Shown in pieces: positions 12,152 to 24,300 of a stretch of 64,000 nucleotides of DNA. The position numbers and the translations under genes were made by a program. Source of the DNA: Annulohypoxylon bovei var. microspora (Eukaryota; Ascomycota; Sordariomycetes; Xylariales; Hypoxylaceae); the NCBI GenBank assembly GCA_022836615.1, contig MU405231.1:186001-250000 (forward strand), written 5' to 3'. Position 1 is the stretch's first letter, and every line of letters begins with the position of its first letter. The notes under the pieces were generated by a model that saw nothing but the letters and a program-made list of their open reading frames with translations, did no database searches and was not told the DNA's origin.

Positions 12152-15100
12152 CTAAGTCCCCACGTCGAATATACGTTCGACACCCTTCCATTCTCCCTTC
12201 CCTCTCTCTTCCCAGTAACCCTCCTTACCATGCTTCAACCTCCACATCTCTTCTCCGTCGGGCGCCTCAGGCACCTGAACAAACCACCTTGGTTTGTGCT
12301 GTTCGCCTTTTGCCTCCATGTCTCTCCTCCTTGCGCGTTGAGCTTCTTCGAGTAGGACCTTCGACTCCTCGGCCTCGTCAAGTTTGCCCTCTTCTGCGAG
12401 GCGTTGATCGGGGCGTAATCGGGTGTCCGTGGGTGGAAGCCGTCCCTTCTCGATTGGCGTAGTCTCGTTGAGTGTAGCGCTAAATGAAGTTAGGCCATAG
12501 GTGTTCGGCGCGTTAGGAACGAGCTGGCCGGCCTTCCATATTTCATTTTTGGTTGGTTTGCCGCCTTCCACGACGCGGAGCGACGATGTCCAGTTACCTA
12601 TCAAGCCAGCTCCCATCGAAGCGCCGCTTGCATCACAGCAATCAACCTCGACATCCTCGCTCCGGCCGCCAAACATGCCTTTGGTTTTGAATTCGATGTT
12701 GGCCTTCGCCCCCGTAGAGTCGCTGCATACGGTCATCATTCCAACCGGCTCGACATACTTCTCACCCATGACGACATTTCGTAGAAACATGGTAGCCATA
12801 TTCCATGAGTAGAGTTCATCAGTACCATCCGATAGTCGCAATGCCAGACGAACTCGCCCTTCGGTGTTCAACTCGGCGCTCTTGCCCCAGAACTTTTGCG
12901 ACGGAGCAGGACTCTGCGTCAACGACCAAGCTGCCGCATCAGCATGCATAGCAAGGCGAACCGGCCGATGTGTGACTTTTTCGACTATAAGCCTAAATCC
13001 ACCAGGGACTTCACTTTCAGTTCGGAGAAGTTCGAACGTTTCACCTAAAAGGGGATTGAAAGGTTTACGCATAGCGCGCTCCTTTACACGGTTCACACTA
13101 AAGTGTGAAATAGCGAAAGCAGTAACATATAATAGGCGGTCCTTCGGGGTTTTCTGCTGCGCTGCGTTATCAAGAAGTTGAGCGTACTCTAGTTGTTCTG
13201 CAACACGCTGGAGAGCGGATATAGGTTCATTGGACGAGACCGGCATACTGATCGTACTTAGATCTTTACCCACATTCTTGCGAAAGAAGGCGATTAGGCT
13301 TGGTGGGGGCACAGTGGCTGGAAGAATAGTATTTCGGCGATCGACAGCAATATCGACCGGTAAGGGGTGCAAAGATTTAGGTCTTGTAGGGAATAGAGCC
13401 GCAGCACCGCTAGCTCCAGCGGCATTTTCTTCGTCCTCTACGGATGAGACAGAGGATGAATCATCAATTGTGGCATCATCAGCCTCTGATCCATGGGAAT
13501 CTTCATCGCTGCCGCGCCGGTCGATCATCATGACTTGGATCCTACTGTCAGCCTCGCCTGCCTCGGCATCGAAGAATTCATCGGTTGATGCTGTAGACTC
13601 AAGACTTCTCCTAGATGTGGCAGAAACGGGCACTGGAATACGTCTTCTCTTACTATTAGCAAGCACCTTAGTAAACTCCGCAACCACCGAGTCTAGGTCG
13701 TTAAGGAGTGCCGTGCAGTGTTCATGCGTATTTTCCTCCCTTCGCTCGGGATTACTAGACTTTCGCGCGGATGGCAGCCCATTGGGTTTCACCGTGCCTA
13801 CTGATCCCGGCGAGGGAACAGCCAAGGCTGACGAGAGGGGTGGCGTCATCGTATCTGGCGCTAGGGGTGAGGCACTCGGTTTACGTTTCCAAAATGGGCG
13901 CTTGTCCTGCGTTGCCGGGGTAAAGTAGCTATCACTGTTCTCCGAGATGGCGGGCGAGGCTTGTGATATGTGTGAGCTCTGTGGACGCGGCGGCTGTTTT
14001 TGCACCGCCATATCTTTGACCAAACGGCGCAGGGCGTCTCGTGTGCCAACGATACGACTAACCAGAGTCTCAACTTGGTGCCATTCCCGGTCCTCTTCTT
14101 GATGGGTATTCGCCGGATTAGCTTGCGTTGAAGTAGCTACAGCAAGTTTTTTGGGAGAAGACTCCTCGTAGGTCGTATCCAGCCCCCTTGCGATCCTACT
14201 CGCCTTCTCTAAGGCGTGCGCCCATTCATTGAATTCCTTCGTATTGGACGTTCGCAGATGCCAGACCTCAGCACCAGAATCGATGTTGATCTCTCTCCTT
14301 CGTTCGTCTGCAGCAATTGCGGCAAGGCTTAGGGGAATTGCGCCTCTAAGTGCGGAGGACTGTCTATTGTGATAATATGACAGCGTGCAGGATGAGTAGT
14401 CAAGCGAGAAGAATCTACGGGCATAACCCTGACCCTTCTTTCTCCGCCTCTTTAGAAGAATGCCCGTGTATGTAGATGAAGTTACAGTTCCATCACTACG
14501 AGCACCTATCGATTTTGCCCGTTGACCGCGGCTTGTATGATTTGGTAGGCTTTCGGTGGAATCAGCAGCAGCCGCACCTGCGTTTGGACTATGCTTTCCT
14601 AGGCTAGTCTTACTGGCGTTCGAGTGGGAGCTCGCCTGGAGATTTGGAAGATAATGAGCTCCCTGCGGTGGGGCGCCGGTGGGATAGGTGAGGAGCACAA
14701 AGGTGGCCGTCTTAGATGTTTGTTTCGAGAAGGTGTTGTCAAATATCAAGCCGTACATTCCCCCATGAGCCTGCAGGACATCCCATGTTCCCATGGACAC
14801 TTTGTCGGCCTCGCATTTCCCGTGCCATTTTATAGGAATGAACCCCTTGTTGGCTAATTGTTCCTGTGCGGTGCTTGCATCTTTCTTGCCAAAACCTTTA
14901 CCCTTCCCTTGACTTCCGCTACCATCGACATGTTCAACCGAAGCATTTAAGCTGTCTAGATTCGAGCTATTGTTCGCTGCGCCGCCGGAGCCGGGATGTT
15001 TTACGATGCCGAAGTTACTAATAAGACGCATGGGAGTCAGCATCTTAACGAATTATAACCAAGTACCTGGATAGATAGGGAAAGTATACTCTGCTTACAT

Positions 15101-15271
15101 AGATTTCTTATGGGGCTGAACACTCCACGAGATGGTTTGACCTTCATCAACTTTGACCCATCGTACAATGTAGGACTGTTTGAATGAGTGTCAGCTCTCC
15201 AGGCTTGCAGATTGTCCCCTATAATAGGGACGTACCTTGCTATGGATTTCCAGCTGTTCTATCCCCGCCAT
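12152..15271 (-). CDS. OSH3: Oxysterol-binding protein, Osh3 type (GOLD-PH-FFAT-ORD)
   Basis: A 992-residue lipid-transfer protein in three exons: 15271-15236 (36 bp), 15175-15099 and 15017-12152; introns 60 and 81 bp. The spliced N-terminus (EQLEIHSKSYIVRW, then ISWSVQPHKKSINFG) is the GOLD-like start conserved in Osh3 orthologues, which fixes the start codon at 15271. A PH domain follows near residues 220-320 (GILLKRRRKKGQGYARRFF ... EFNEWAHALEKA). An FFAT motif, DEFFDAEAGEAD, should bind the ER protein VAP/Scs2. The ORD carries NPLLGETFELL; the usual EQVSHHPP fingerprint is replaced by VEKVTHRPV, as in Osh3-like members that carry PI4P rather than sterol. The likely place of action is ER-plasma membrane contact sites. 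Confidence 0.93.
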
Positions 15272-16987
15272 TTTCGAAGAATCACTAACAATTGGTGGTG
15301 GTAACTAGCAAGTGAATTACTCCTAGTCTAGTTGCGACATTTCCATTTATCGGGAGAAGTAAATGAAGGGAATAAAGCGAATAGGAGAGATGTGGTTTTA
15401 TTGTGAGGCAGTGAAGTGTTCACTTGTCTGCCTGCTCTTACTACCCAGCCACACAATAGAACAGCGGTAGGCGGTAGGCGGTAGGAAGTAGGAATTGAGA
15501 GCCCTGTTGATTCAATACGATGCTCACCTCAACTCCTTATGTTGCCAATTTTGGTTCCGCCTAATTACGTGTGGGAAAAAAGACAAGTTTTAACCATTCA
15601 GTTGGTAAAGGTGGAAAGAATCCATGTAACATTATACGCAGTACGGTAGTACGTATCCATCTCAGCTACGAAATACGGAACAGACGGGGACGCGCCTTAC
15701 CAGTACGAGTTACGCACCTACGTAGTCGCGCGGGTTACGTGGTTACCTGCGCATAGGCCAATTCAGAGTGGGGCCGAGGTGCTCGTTCACAAGCTAACGA
15801 CAGCTGTGGCGCAGCAATACTCCAAGTGTGATTACCTAATTGTTTTAAGTCGAGTCCACTAGTACATTAGGTAAGTCTACCCCTATTTCCACCTCTTACG
15901 AACGTATACTTTTTAATACTCAATAAAATTGAAACTCTACCTCTAATCAACTTTCAATCCAATTGAATGACAACCAGTCTTTTCACACGAATATGAATGA
16001 TAAACAATTGATGACTTGGTGGCTTTCATGTGACTTTCATCCCTACAGCTTCACCTACGCTTGAAGTACTATTTCATGTAACGAAGATAGCGTGACATGG
16101 AGATTAAACTTGAAGGGGAAATCTACTCAGAGCTTCACAAACTGAACTTCGATACTCTTTGCGTTGAATTTAATGCTGCTTCAGAGTATCACAGCTATAT
16201 CTTCAATCCTTGAATTCCATAGCCATCTCATTCCTTTCAGAACGACCTTGGCTTACGAACAGGAGGCAGAATCATCATATACCTACCTAGGTAGTCTTAA
16301 CATCGATACACAAGTGAATACGGATTACCTACTTGATAAAGGATACTACCTAGCTATGATATTTACTCTTAAAGACGAATCATTAAGCATTGACCTGAAA
16401 TGCAAGATAATTGTGTGGTATTTTATATGGGTAAATTTGATTTATACTATGATGATTCGGTGAATTTTAACATGTTCTTATAGGAAATATACATCATAGT
16501 CATTTAAAAGCATTATCCTATAGTTATAAGCTAATACACAATGTAGGTAGGTACTCTAACACAATAACACGGACTAGCAATCTATAATAATATTCCGGGT
16601 TTGCACAATCACACATTCCCTCAAAGTATCTGCGTGTCATTGGGATTAGGAAGGAGGAATAACTGACTATATCTCTAAATGTGAAGCTTATGAGTACTTA
16701 AGTATAGAGTAGCATAGAGTATAACGAGTGATTTGGACACCCTATGCTAAGAAACTACCTGTCAGGGTATAGTAGTAATAGACTCAGTAGAATGTCTTAA
16801 TCCTCAATAGCAATAGACCTCAAAGATTGACACTATTTATTTTGATACACTGGACCTCTTTCCATTTTCCCATTTGCAGCAAACCAAACACCAACACGCA
16901 TACAGCTTTCCGCCTCCAGTCTTCACATTATCTTGGAATTCAACGAGCGAACCCCTTTGTAGCAACGTTGAAAAGGAAATCACAAAC
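15272..16987. other. Intergenic, 1.7 kb
   Basis: AT-rich divergent promoter region between the Osh3-type gene (minus) and the small cysteine-rich gene (plus). An 8-bp minisatellite, GGCGGTAG repeated about three times, lies near 15463-15490. A TACCTACCTAGGTAG motif sits near 16280. A 99-codon frame at 16164-16463 has no family features. Confidence 0.55.
15463..15490. repeat. Short 8-bp tandem repeat
   Basis: About three copies of GCGGTAGG in a row, seen directly. No function is implied. Confidence 0.6.
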
Positions 16988-17236
16988 ATGTGCCGAGCTT
17001 ATGTGAAGATGAAGCAGTGCGATAACTGCGACGAGGTTATCTCCCGAAAAACAGTCTACCCCTCGGACTGGAGGTGCCGAGTAGCAAAGCAGCGAGGTCT
17101 CCCTCCTGGACAGTGTCCCATTGGAATCATCTTTACACCAGCCCAATGTATCACAATTCCCGAATGTAATCGGTGTTATTCAAGTCGGGTTGCTGATCAA
17201 TATAGCGACCGATACACTGCTCACCCTCCATATTAA
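16988..17236 (+). CDS. Small eight-cysteine protein, unknown function
   Basis: An 82-residue protein starting MCRAYVKMKQC. I chose this ATG, not the non-ATG frame start further upstream, because it has a good context (ACAAACATG) and the conserved-looking part begins here. There are eight cysteines at 2, 11, 14, 30, 43, 54, 60 and 63, including two CxxC pairs (C11/C14 and C60/C63), which suggests metal binding of zinc-ribbon type. The middle reads YPSDWRC and GLPPGQCP. There is no signal peptide or membrane segment, so it is probably cytosolic or nuclear and not a secreted effector. I do not recognise a named family. The regular cysteine spacing argues it is real although short. Confidence 0.55.
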   Translation: MCRAYVKMKQCDNCDEVISRKTVYPSDWRCRVAKQRGLPPGQCPIGIIFTPAQCITIPECNRCYSSRVADQYSDRYTAHPPY

Positions 17237-18359
17237 GAACTTACGCCAACGCCAGCCAAAGAAACCCCCCTAAGAATACACGGTTACATGTTAGATCTAT
17301 ATAAGGGGGGTTGGCCTCTTACTTAAATACCGAGAGTACCGCATACTATTACAGCTACGAGATTCTACCCACAGACAAACTCACCTTTATCGCCTCTTTA
17401 GATTCCTACTCTACCCCATATTTCCCCCTAATACTATTCGCACGCCTTGATGGCAGACGCGCCTATGGAGCAGAGCTAATTATTTTCGACAAATATACCT
17501 AACCACATATTTCTTCTTTTCCAACTTCCAACATAGTCACCAGACGTTACGCTACGGCCAGGGGATAATAGAATATTATCAAACAGATAAGCATACTCTC
17601 GGCCAAACAACTACTTATCGGTATCAACTCAATTCTCCTACAGGAGATGTGAATCCTGGTTGACCTTGTACCTACATCTCCGATCCTCAGCTTTCACGGC
17701 CCTGAAATCGAATATGCCAATAAATACGACAATTACTGGCATAAGCGATGTCAGCGAAAACGCGCATAATGCAATCATCCTTTTCGTTAAAGGCATTGCC
17801 TTGCGGAACGTGTGGCCACCTTAGTATTCATGCTTATGAACACCAACTTTGGAACGACGGTGTTAGCCCTTATACGATACGAGACACCGCCTCTGAGCGA
17901 CTTCGGGAAAATGTGACAAAGAGGGTTTGATGTGTATATTCTAGCATATCGTTTAAGTTAGTTATTAGGTTACTATTTATTGGAGAAAACCCCCCTTTTG
18001 AAAAAGCTACTGCACGAAATAACTTGGATCGTATGCAACTAAAAATGTTGTAAATTTAGTTTGAGACGTGATATAAACCCCCTAAGTTGGGTCATGTGTT
18101 AATACTACTGTATTGGACTGTGTATACTCCTATCCCCTAGTTGCCCATGTAGGTAAGTAGCACATGCTATGGCGGGTAGTAAATGCCAACTGTGTAACAC
18201 AGGGGATAATTGGTGTAAGATTAGTAACACATGGGGCACTTACCTAATCCAACTCATCTTACATAACTCTTTCGCGCCACTATTAGGTAATCTGTCGCTA
18301 CAGACAAAAGCGCCTCAATCCTTTCGACCATTACTCCCACGATATATCATACCAGGGTT
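17237..18359. other. Intergenic, 1.1 kb, with part of a dispersed repeat
   Basis: AT-rich spacer between the cysteine-rich gene and the 3' end of the P450. Frames of about 60 codons are present without support. The stretch from 18096 resembles a short dispersed repeat also found at 20620 and 57647. Confidence 0.55.
18096..18230 (+). repeat. Possible diverged copy of short dispersed repeat family B
   Basis: Begins GTGTTAATACTACTGTA and continues with GTGTATAC...TATCCCCTAGTTGCC, close to the copy at 57647 (GTGTTAATATTACTGTAG ... TATCCCCTTGTTGC). The second half is weaker. It lies just beyond the 3' end of the P450. Confidence 0.4.
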
Positions 18360-20182
18360 TTACTTTCGCACCAAAACACGAATCCCCTTCGACCCCCGCC
18401 AAGGCTGAGGAGTCCCCATTTCCATGGCAACATCCACGTCCCTTCGACCCGTCTCGAACAACTCGAGCTCGTGGCGTCGGAACAGCGTCGCCAGCCCGAG
18501 GTACAGCTCCGCGTACGCGAGGTTCATCGCCACGCACATGCGGGGGCCGCGCCCGAACCCGACCATGTAGTGCGCCAGCGGCTTCGGCCTGCCGTCGAGC
18601 GGGGGCAGGTAGCCCGCCTTCTCGAGCCGCGCCGGGTCCACCTTCGGGTCGCCGAGCCAGCGGTCGGGGAGGAACGCGTCGGGCTCGGGGAACAGGACCG
18701 CGTTCGTGTGCATGAGGTACGTGGACATGCTCACCGGCGTCCCTGGCGGGATTGCGAAAGAGCGGTATGTCCAGGCGGATGAGCGGTTGATGCGTGGGCT
18801 GCGCGACATCGGGCCGATGGAGATGCGGAGAGCTTGATGGCGATGTTAGTCAGGTACGGATGAACGACAAGGAAAGTACAACTCACCCTCGGTGATAATC
18901 GCATGCAGGTACGTAAGTTTCTCGAGTTCCATCCAGTCAGGAATCCTATCGGGGTCTGGGATCGCGTCTCTAAGTTCCGCCCTCAGGCGTCGCTCGATGT
19001 CTGGATTGGCTAGGATGTGATACGAAGCGACGCTTATCGCCCACTGGGTTGTCTCGATACCTCCGCCAACGACGGCCACGGCTTCGTTTTGCAGTCGTTG
19101 GAGCGTTAGCTCTTCGGGTGCTAATTTAGATGACAAAATCTCGTGAAAGATAGTCAAATGTGCAGAATCTTCCGCTTCAACGTTGCGGCCTTCCAAAATA
19201 TCCGAGACTTGGCGTGTCAATTCCTGACGCAATACCCTTTATTAGCTAAGGTTCCTTCTTTTAGGATCTTTCAAATTTAAGTGTCGGCTCTGTTCAAGTA
19301 AGGACGATAGACATATCTCTCACCTCCTGGAATTCAATGGTCGGCTTCATCCGAGGGGCTGCCTTCTTGACTAGCCAATTCGGAAGAACGTCCATGGCCA
19401 TCATTATAAAGCCAAAATGGGTCATAATATAGGAACTGAAAAATATATCCTTTAAAGCCCTACAGAATTCGCTTTGGAAGTTAGGGGCATCGACGAAGTG
19501 TTTGGACCGAGCAAAGCAGATTTCCATGACGATGTCGCTAGTCGTTGCCCCCCATAGATCAAGTACATTGATAATCTTGTCGGTTCCTACATATTCGGTA
19601 GATAAGCGATACGATACGCGGTCGATAGCCATGCGAATATAGCGGCAGTTCTCTCGGACTCTGCTGCGAGTGAAGAAAGGGAATATAGCGCCACGTCGTT
19701 GACGATGCTTCTCGGAGTTGGCCGTTGTGAAGGCTGACAACGGTGCATGGAAGCGGTGTGATAAGGACTCGAGTTTGTCATATGACTTGTTTATCCCGTG
19801 GATAACATCGTAGTAGGCCGGGTCATTGATATGCAATTCAACTGGATTGATGCGTACAATAGGGCCTTGAAGAGGTCAATCTTGTTAGCATAGGATGATT
19901 TCACCTTCCAATCCACTTACCGTATTTCTCATGCATCCGCTTGATTTCGAACGTAAATTGTCCGCCACCATCTTTGAAAATGTCGAAGTAGACCTCATAC
20001 CACTCTGTGAGGGCAGCGAGCTTTGGCCCTGGAAATTTAGCCAATGGGCTCAGGTAGAGTCGGTAGAAGGCGAGGGCGAGAACATAGCAAAGCCATAGAG
20101 CAAATGTTGTGGCTATCAACGATCGACTATGATTTTGTACTAAGGAGATAACCCGAAGATCCCCAACGGTGGCAATCATCAT
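18360..20182 (-). CDS. Cytochrome P450 monooxygenase
   Basis: A 537-residue P450 in four exons: 20182-19921, 19865-19324, 19223-18887 and 18832-18360; introns 55, 100 and 54 bp. An N-terminal membrane anchor (residues about 22-42) is followed by a proline-rich hinge LAKFPGPKLAALTEWYE. The I-helix is VGGGIETTQWA, with the oxygen-activating T. The ExxR motif EALR is restored across intron 3. PERF-like DAFLPDRWL follows, then the heme loop FGRGPRMCVAMNLAYAEL with its cysteine thiolate. The usual glycine two residues after the cysteine is alanine. The opening and the GPIVRINPVELHINDP segment resemble the trichodiene-oxygenase/CYP58-like group of fungal P450s, which act in secondary metabolism; substrate unknown. 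No partner biosynthetic gene is adjacent, and the polyketide synthase is 18 kb away. Confidence 0.92.
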
Positions 20183-21397
20183 TTTTGAGAAATGCGTTAA
20201 ATAGCTTACTTATATTTTCATAGAAGCTCCTTGTGAATCTTGTATCTACTAGGGGGCTTTACATTCTTCGTTGAGTAGGTAGACGATATATAGTAACTCT
20301 TGACTCGAGTATGGCTTCCCGCATTTACCGGCAGACGGGCCGCCCCCCTGAGATCTTCGTATAAATCATATCGAAATTCATCCAATACAAACAAGTCACG
20401 TAGAGAAGTATCTAGGTAACCAAGAGTCAAGATCAGTAACACAGCAAATCTAACCTGTAGTATGATGTCAGGTGGCTAGATCAGTCGACCTATCAACCGT
20501 CTCCTATATCATTCCTCATTTCTCATCCAGAAGCACATTTACCGGCTAGGTAATTACAAAACCGTCTCTTTCGACGAGCTGGCAAAGGGCGTCTCTGGAA
20601 GTGGGCTATGTGGAATTTGGTGTTAGTAATACTGTAAAGCACTGTATGTTTTTATCCTCTCATTACATAATCGGCACTTCTTAGCAGTCAAAGCACTCTT
20701 AAGCTACTTAAATAGGTGATACAAGGGATAAACTTCTGTATAGTGTCGGAGTAAAGTCTCCTCATATTACAGAAAGTATGGGAATTGCTGGCGCCAAGTA
20801 CTTCGGGCTTGATGAGGCGCTCGTTCGTCACCGGTATTATGAAACACATGAGTCATTTAGGTAGGTACTTACCGCATCTAAATTCCTTTTCCTCGTTAGC
20901 CAATGATGTTTTCGTCTAGATCGATAAGGCTGTTCATGAGCGTTCTTGAGACAAAATTTTCGATTATGATGGACTAGAGCTGAAGTTTAACAACTACCTT
21001 GTACCCCCTATCTAACCTAGTAGCTTTTTGTAGTGGACGTGTGCAAACATTGAACAAGTCAGCTCAACGACATAAATGAAGAATTTATACCTCAATATGT
21101 AAAAAATTAAACGTAAACATATAAGGATCACTAACATAGCATAAACTTATCGCAATAAAAACCTCGATTTATTTCACTTTTCTGGTCTATTAAGTAGGAC
21201 TACCTTGGCACTGCGACACTCAAGGGATGGTGGGATGGTAGGTTATCGCAGTGTAGCTATTTTGACCGACGCCTATCCGAGGCTGAATGCAATCATCAAG
21301 ATATTCGTAACTCAACGCAACGCAGCCCAGCCTGCCAACTAGAACGCCTTGGTAATACATGCAGCTTGGAAGCGAACTCCCTGCTTCAACTGCTCGT
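20183..21397. other. Intergenic, 1.2 kb, with a dispersed repeat
   Basis: Upstream of the P450 and downstream of SPT6. Holds one copy of short dispersed repeat family B. A 74-codon frame at 20218-20442 is unsupported. Confidence 0.55.
20620..20743 (+). repeat. Short dispersed repeat family B, copy 2
   Basis: About 125 bp that can be aligned by eye along its whole length with 57647-57772. Shared blocks include GTGTTAnTAnTACTGTA at the left, AATCnGCACTTCTT in the middle and AAGGGAT...TTCTGTA at the right. The ends are imperfectly inverted (CTGTAnA... against ...TTCTGTA), as in a small non-autonomous DNA transposon. Confidence 0.55.
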
Positions 21398-24300
21398 TCA
21401 TCTCCTCATCTGCTGTAGCTTGGTGATCTCGCTGTTGAACCTAAGCTTGAAGCCGTTGCATAGAGCGACCATTTGTGGGTACTGGTTATTCTTCATCTCA
21501 AAGGCATGGGGTACCACTTTCACGTCCCACATGTTGATGGGTGAGCTCTTGCTGGCCTTGAAGCAAAGGTAGAAATACCCGGCGCGTTTAGGGTTGATGC
21601 AGAACAAGTAGATTGAGCGGTTAGGGTTGGCGTCCGAGTATGAGGTCAGCCATTTTTCTATTATTCAAATTAGTATTGCTTCAGCTTCCAGAACATGTTA
21701 TAAGGGTACGGGTACTTACCGGCATCAGCGACACTACCCTTCTTGAATTTCTCGTGGCCCATCATTTCGTCAACCTTCTTAGCCATTGCTTTAACGTGTT
21801 CCACGATGAGTTCATCCAGATCTGTGTACGTATATTTACCACCGATACGAAGCGTCTTCCCGACGGAGAACTCGGTCTCTTTCTGAAGTTCGAGAACGTC
21901 GATGTGTTGATAAACACCGTCTGCAACCCTCCAAGTGACTGTGAGGTGGTCGTTACCTTTCGAGGATGGTCGAATAACGACGTCACCCGAAGATTGGGAG
22001 CCAAGGAATTCCTCGGCCTGCGTAGAGTTGAACGGTTTAAATAATGGGTGCTTGATGACTCGTTGGGTGCGACCGGTGATCTTATCCTTCTCCCGTAAGG
22101 CATCCTTATCGTCGTCTTCAAGTCTGAAATCCCAAGTTCCACGATCATGGTCATTGTGCTTTTTGTAGGGTCGTCGTACCGCATCCTCACGCAAGGTAAG
22201 CTTCGCCAGAAACTCTTTACGGTTGAGATCCAAAATCTTGGCTTGGACGGTCTGGTTGACGTGGATAACATCCCTAATCGACATGTTACTTCTGTGGCTA
22301 ACTTCGTGGGCTTCAATCCGGCCCTCGATACCACAGTCAAGCTTAGCAATGGCAAAGTCGTCTTTAACCAATCGCAAATTAACCGAGACAATCATGCCTT
22401 CCGCAAGCGACTCTTTAGTCTCGCCCGTGAACATCGTAAATACCTGATCAGAAGTCAAGGCGGCATAGGGGTGACGAAGCTCTTCGTACGGAACCTGCAG
22501 CTCCGCTCTGATCGTCTCTAAAGTGGCTCGCTTCCTTTGGTTATATCTCGTTTCCAGCTGCTCAGCATATTCTTCCAGAATGAGCTCGTTGACCTTCTCC
22601 TGCTCCTCTTCTCTGAAGAGTTTACGGACTACGGCACCGGCTCCGTTTTCGTCGATTTCAGCCTTCACATCTTCCTCGTCCAACTCGAGCGCGTCTCCTG
22701 CCATCTTGCGACCAAGTTCGTAATCCTCAGGGTGCACACGCGTGTTGTCTAATGGCTCCGACGTAGGATTCGTGGCATCATATTCGATGTAAAGGAAACT
22801 GGCACAGTTATTCCATACTCGAGGACCGACAACTGGCAACTTGTTGTTATCTGGGTCGCCAACAAGTTCGTCTCTCGAAGTGACTACCCCACCGTTACTG
22901 TTGATAGCCTTGATGACACTTGTTGCTTTGCGGGGACCTAAACCAGCAATATAAGGTAGTAGATTAGCTGTGTATGCATCATTGACAGCTTCATTAATAT
23001 CAACACCACAGAGATTCACCATGTCTACCATCGACGTCTCCAGGTGCTTCAGCAGCTTCTCCGGAGGAAGGAGATGCTGGCAGGGATTGAATATTAAAGA
23101 GGTGATGTCCTTTCCGAGAGCTGCGTACTCTTTCATCGGATTTTGAAGATATCTTGCCAAGGCAACACAGTATCGCGTGTTGGAACTCAAAGTCGGATGG
23201 TCGGCCTGTGCTCGAGGGCTGTCTTTGTAAAGTCTCGCGACTTCATCATTGACAACCACAACATCCAGCAGCTCGCTAATGTAGACGCGGGAGTTCGAAT
23301 CCGCAAATTCGGGACCTTTAAGATTTTTTTCGTTGATGAGGCCCTCCACGTCACGAACCAATCGATGGGTATCGGTCGAAAAACCGCTGACCCCAATTAC
23401 GTCTGGCTTTCTTCGCTCGACTAATTCGACGAGCGCCTTACGCTGAGTGTCATCGCGAGCTAGATTTCCAAATTTGCCATGTTCAATGACTCGTCCGTCC
23501 TCTTCGACCCAGACCCAGAATATAGGATCTCGACCCGAGTCGCCCATACCATTCGACAAGGCAAGTACACGGGGGGTTGTGCCCAACACCATGCCCTTCG
23601 GCTTGTGGGGTGCCTGATCAAGTCGTTTAGAGTATTCTTCGCGGCATAGCTTTAGAAGCTCTTCCTGGCAGGCCGTTCGCAGCGAATCTTTGACTCCCTT
23701 GGATATCACCCTCTCAAGCTTGATGAAAGCAAGATCTAGCACCTTTTTACGCTCTTCGTTCCACGCATCCGCAAGCTCGCTATAGTCATCCGAGATGAAT
23801 TCACCCTGCAGCTGACGTCGGAAATCCTTCTCGTTCTGCAGTCGAAGTTTTACCTCAATCAGACCTTCTTCCTCGGCCCTCATCATCTTAAGAAAAAGTT
23901 CCGGTCGGCGCGCGAGGTCGCCAATAGTCTGGTTGATGAGGTATTTGATCTCGTAGTATGGGTGCGAATCATCGATCCTTCGGAGTCCTTTCTCCGTGCG
24001 ATGGCAGCTAATCTCGCCCATCATGTAGAAGGCTTGTCTGAAGTGTTTCCGCATTCTTGGGCTTACGAATAGCTCCTCGGCGTACATGTATCTCGCCTGG
24101 GACAAGACCTGGTCACCGGTTGGGAAATCACTGTCAGTAAGGCTATCCGCAAGGTCGATTGGTAAGCTTGGTTCGTCGTCCGAGATCACCTTCTGACCTT
24201 CGCGGAGAGCGTTCTGCGCTAGTCGATCAGGAGAGATACCTAATGCCTTGACAAACTTGTAAACGTTGCTCCCACGAATACGCTCGAAAATGGATGACTT

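Noticed and set aside
13230..13928. 232-codon open frame on the plus strand
   Set aside because: Antisense to the Osh3-type gene between its PH and ORD domains; no domain content.
14987..15043. Osh3 start at 15043
   Set aside because: That ATG lies in an intron; two upstream exons supply the conserved EQLEIHSKSY and WSVQPHKKS segments in frame.
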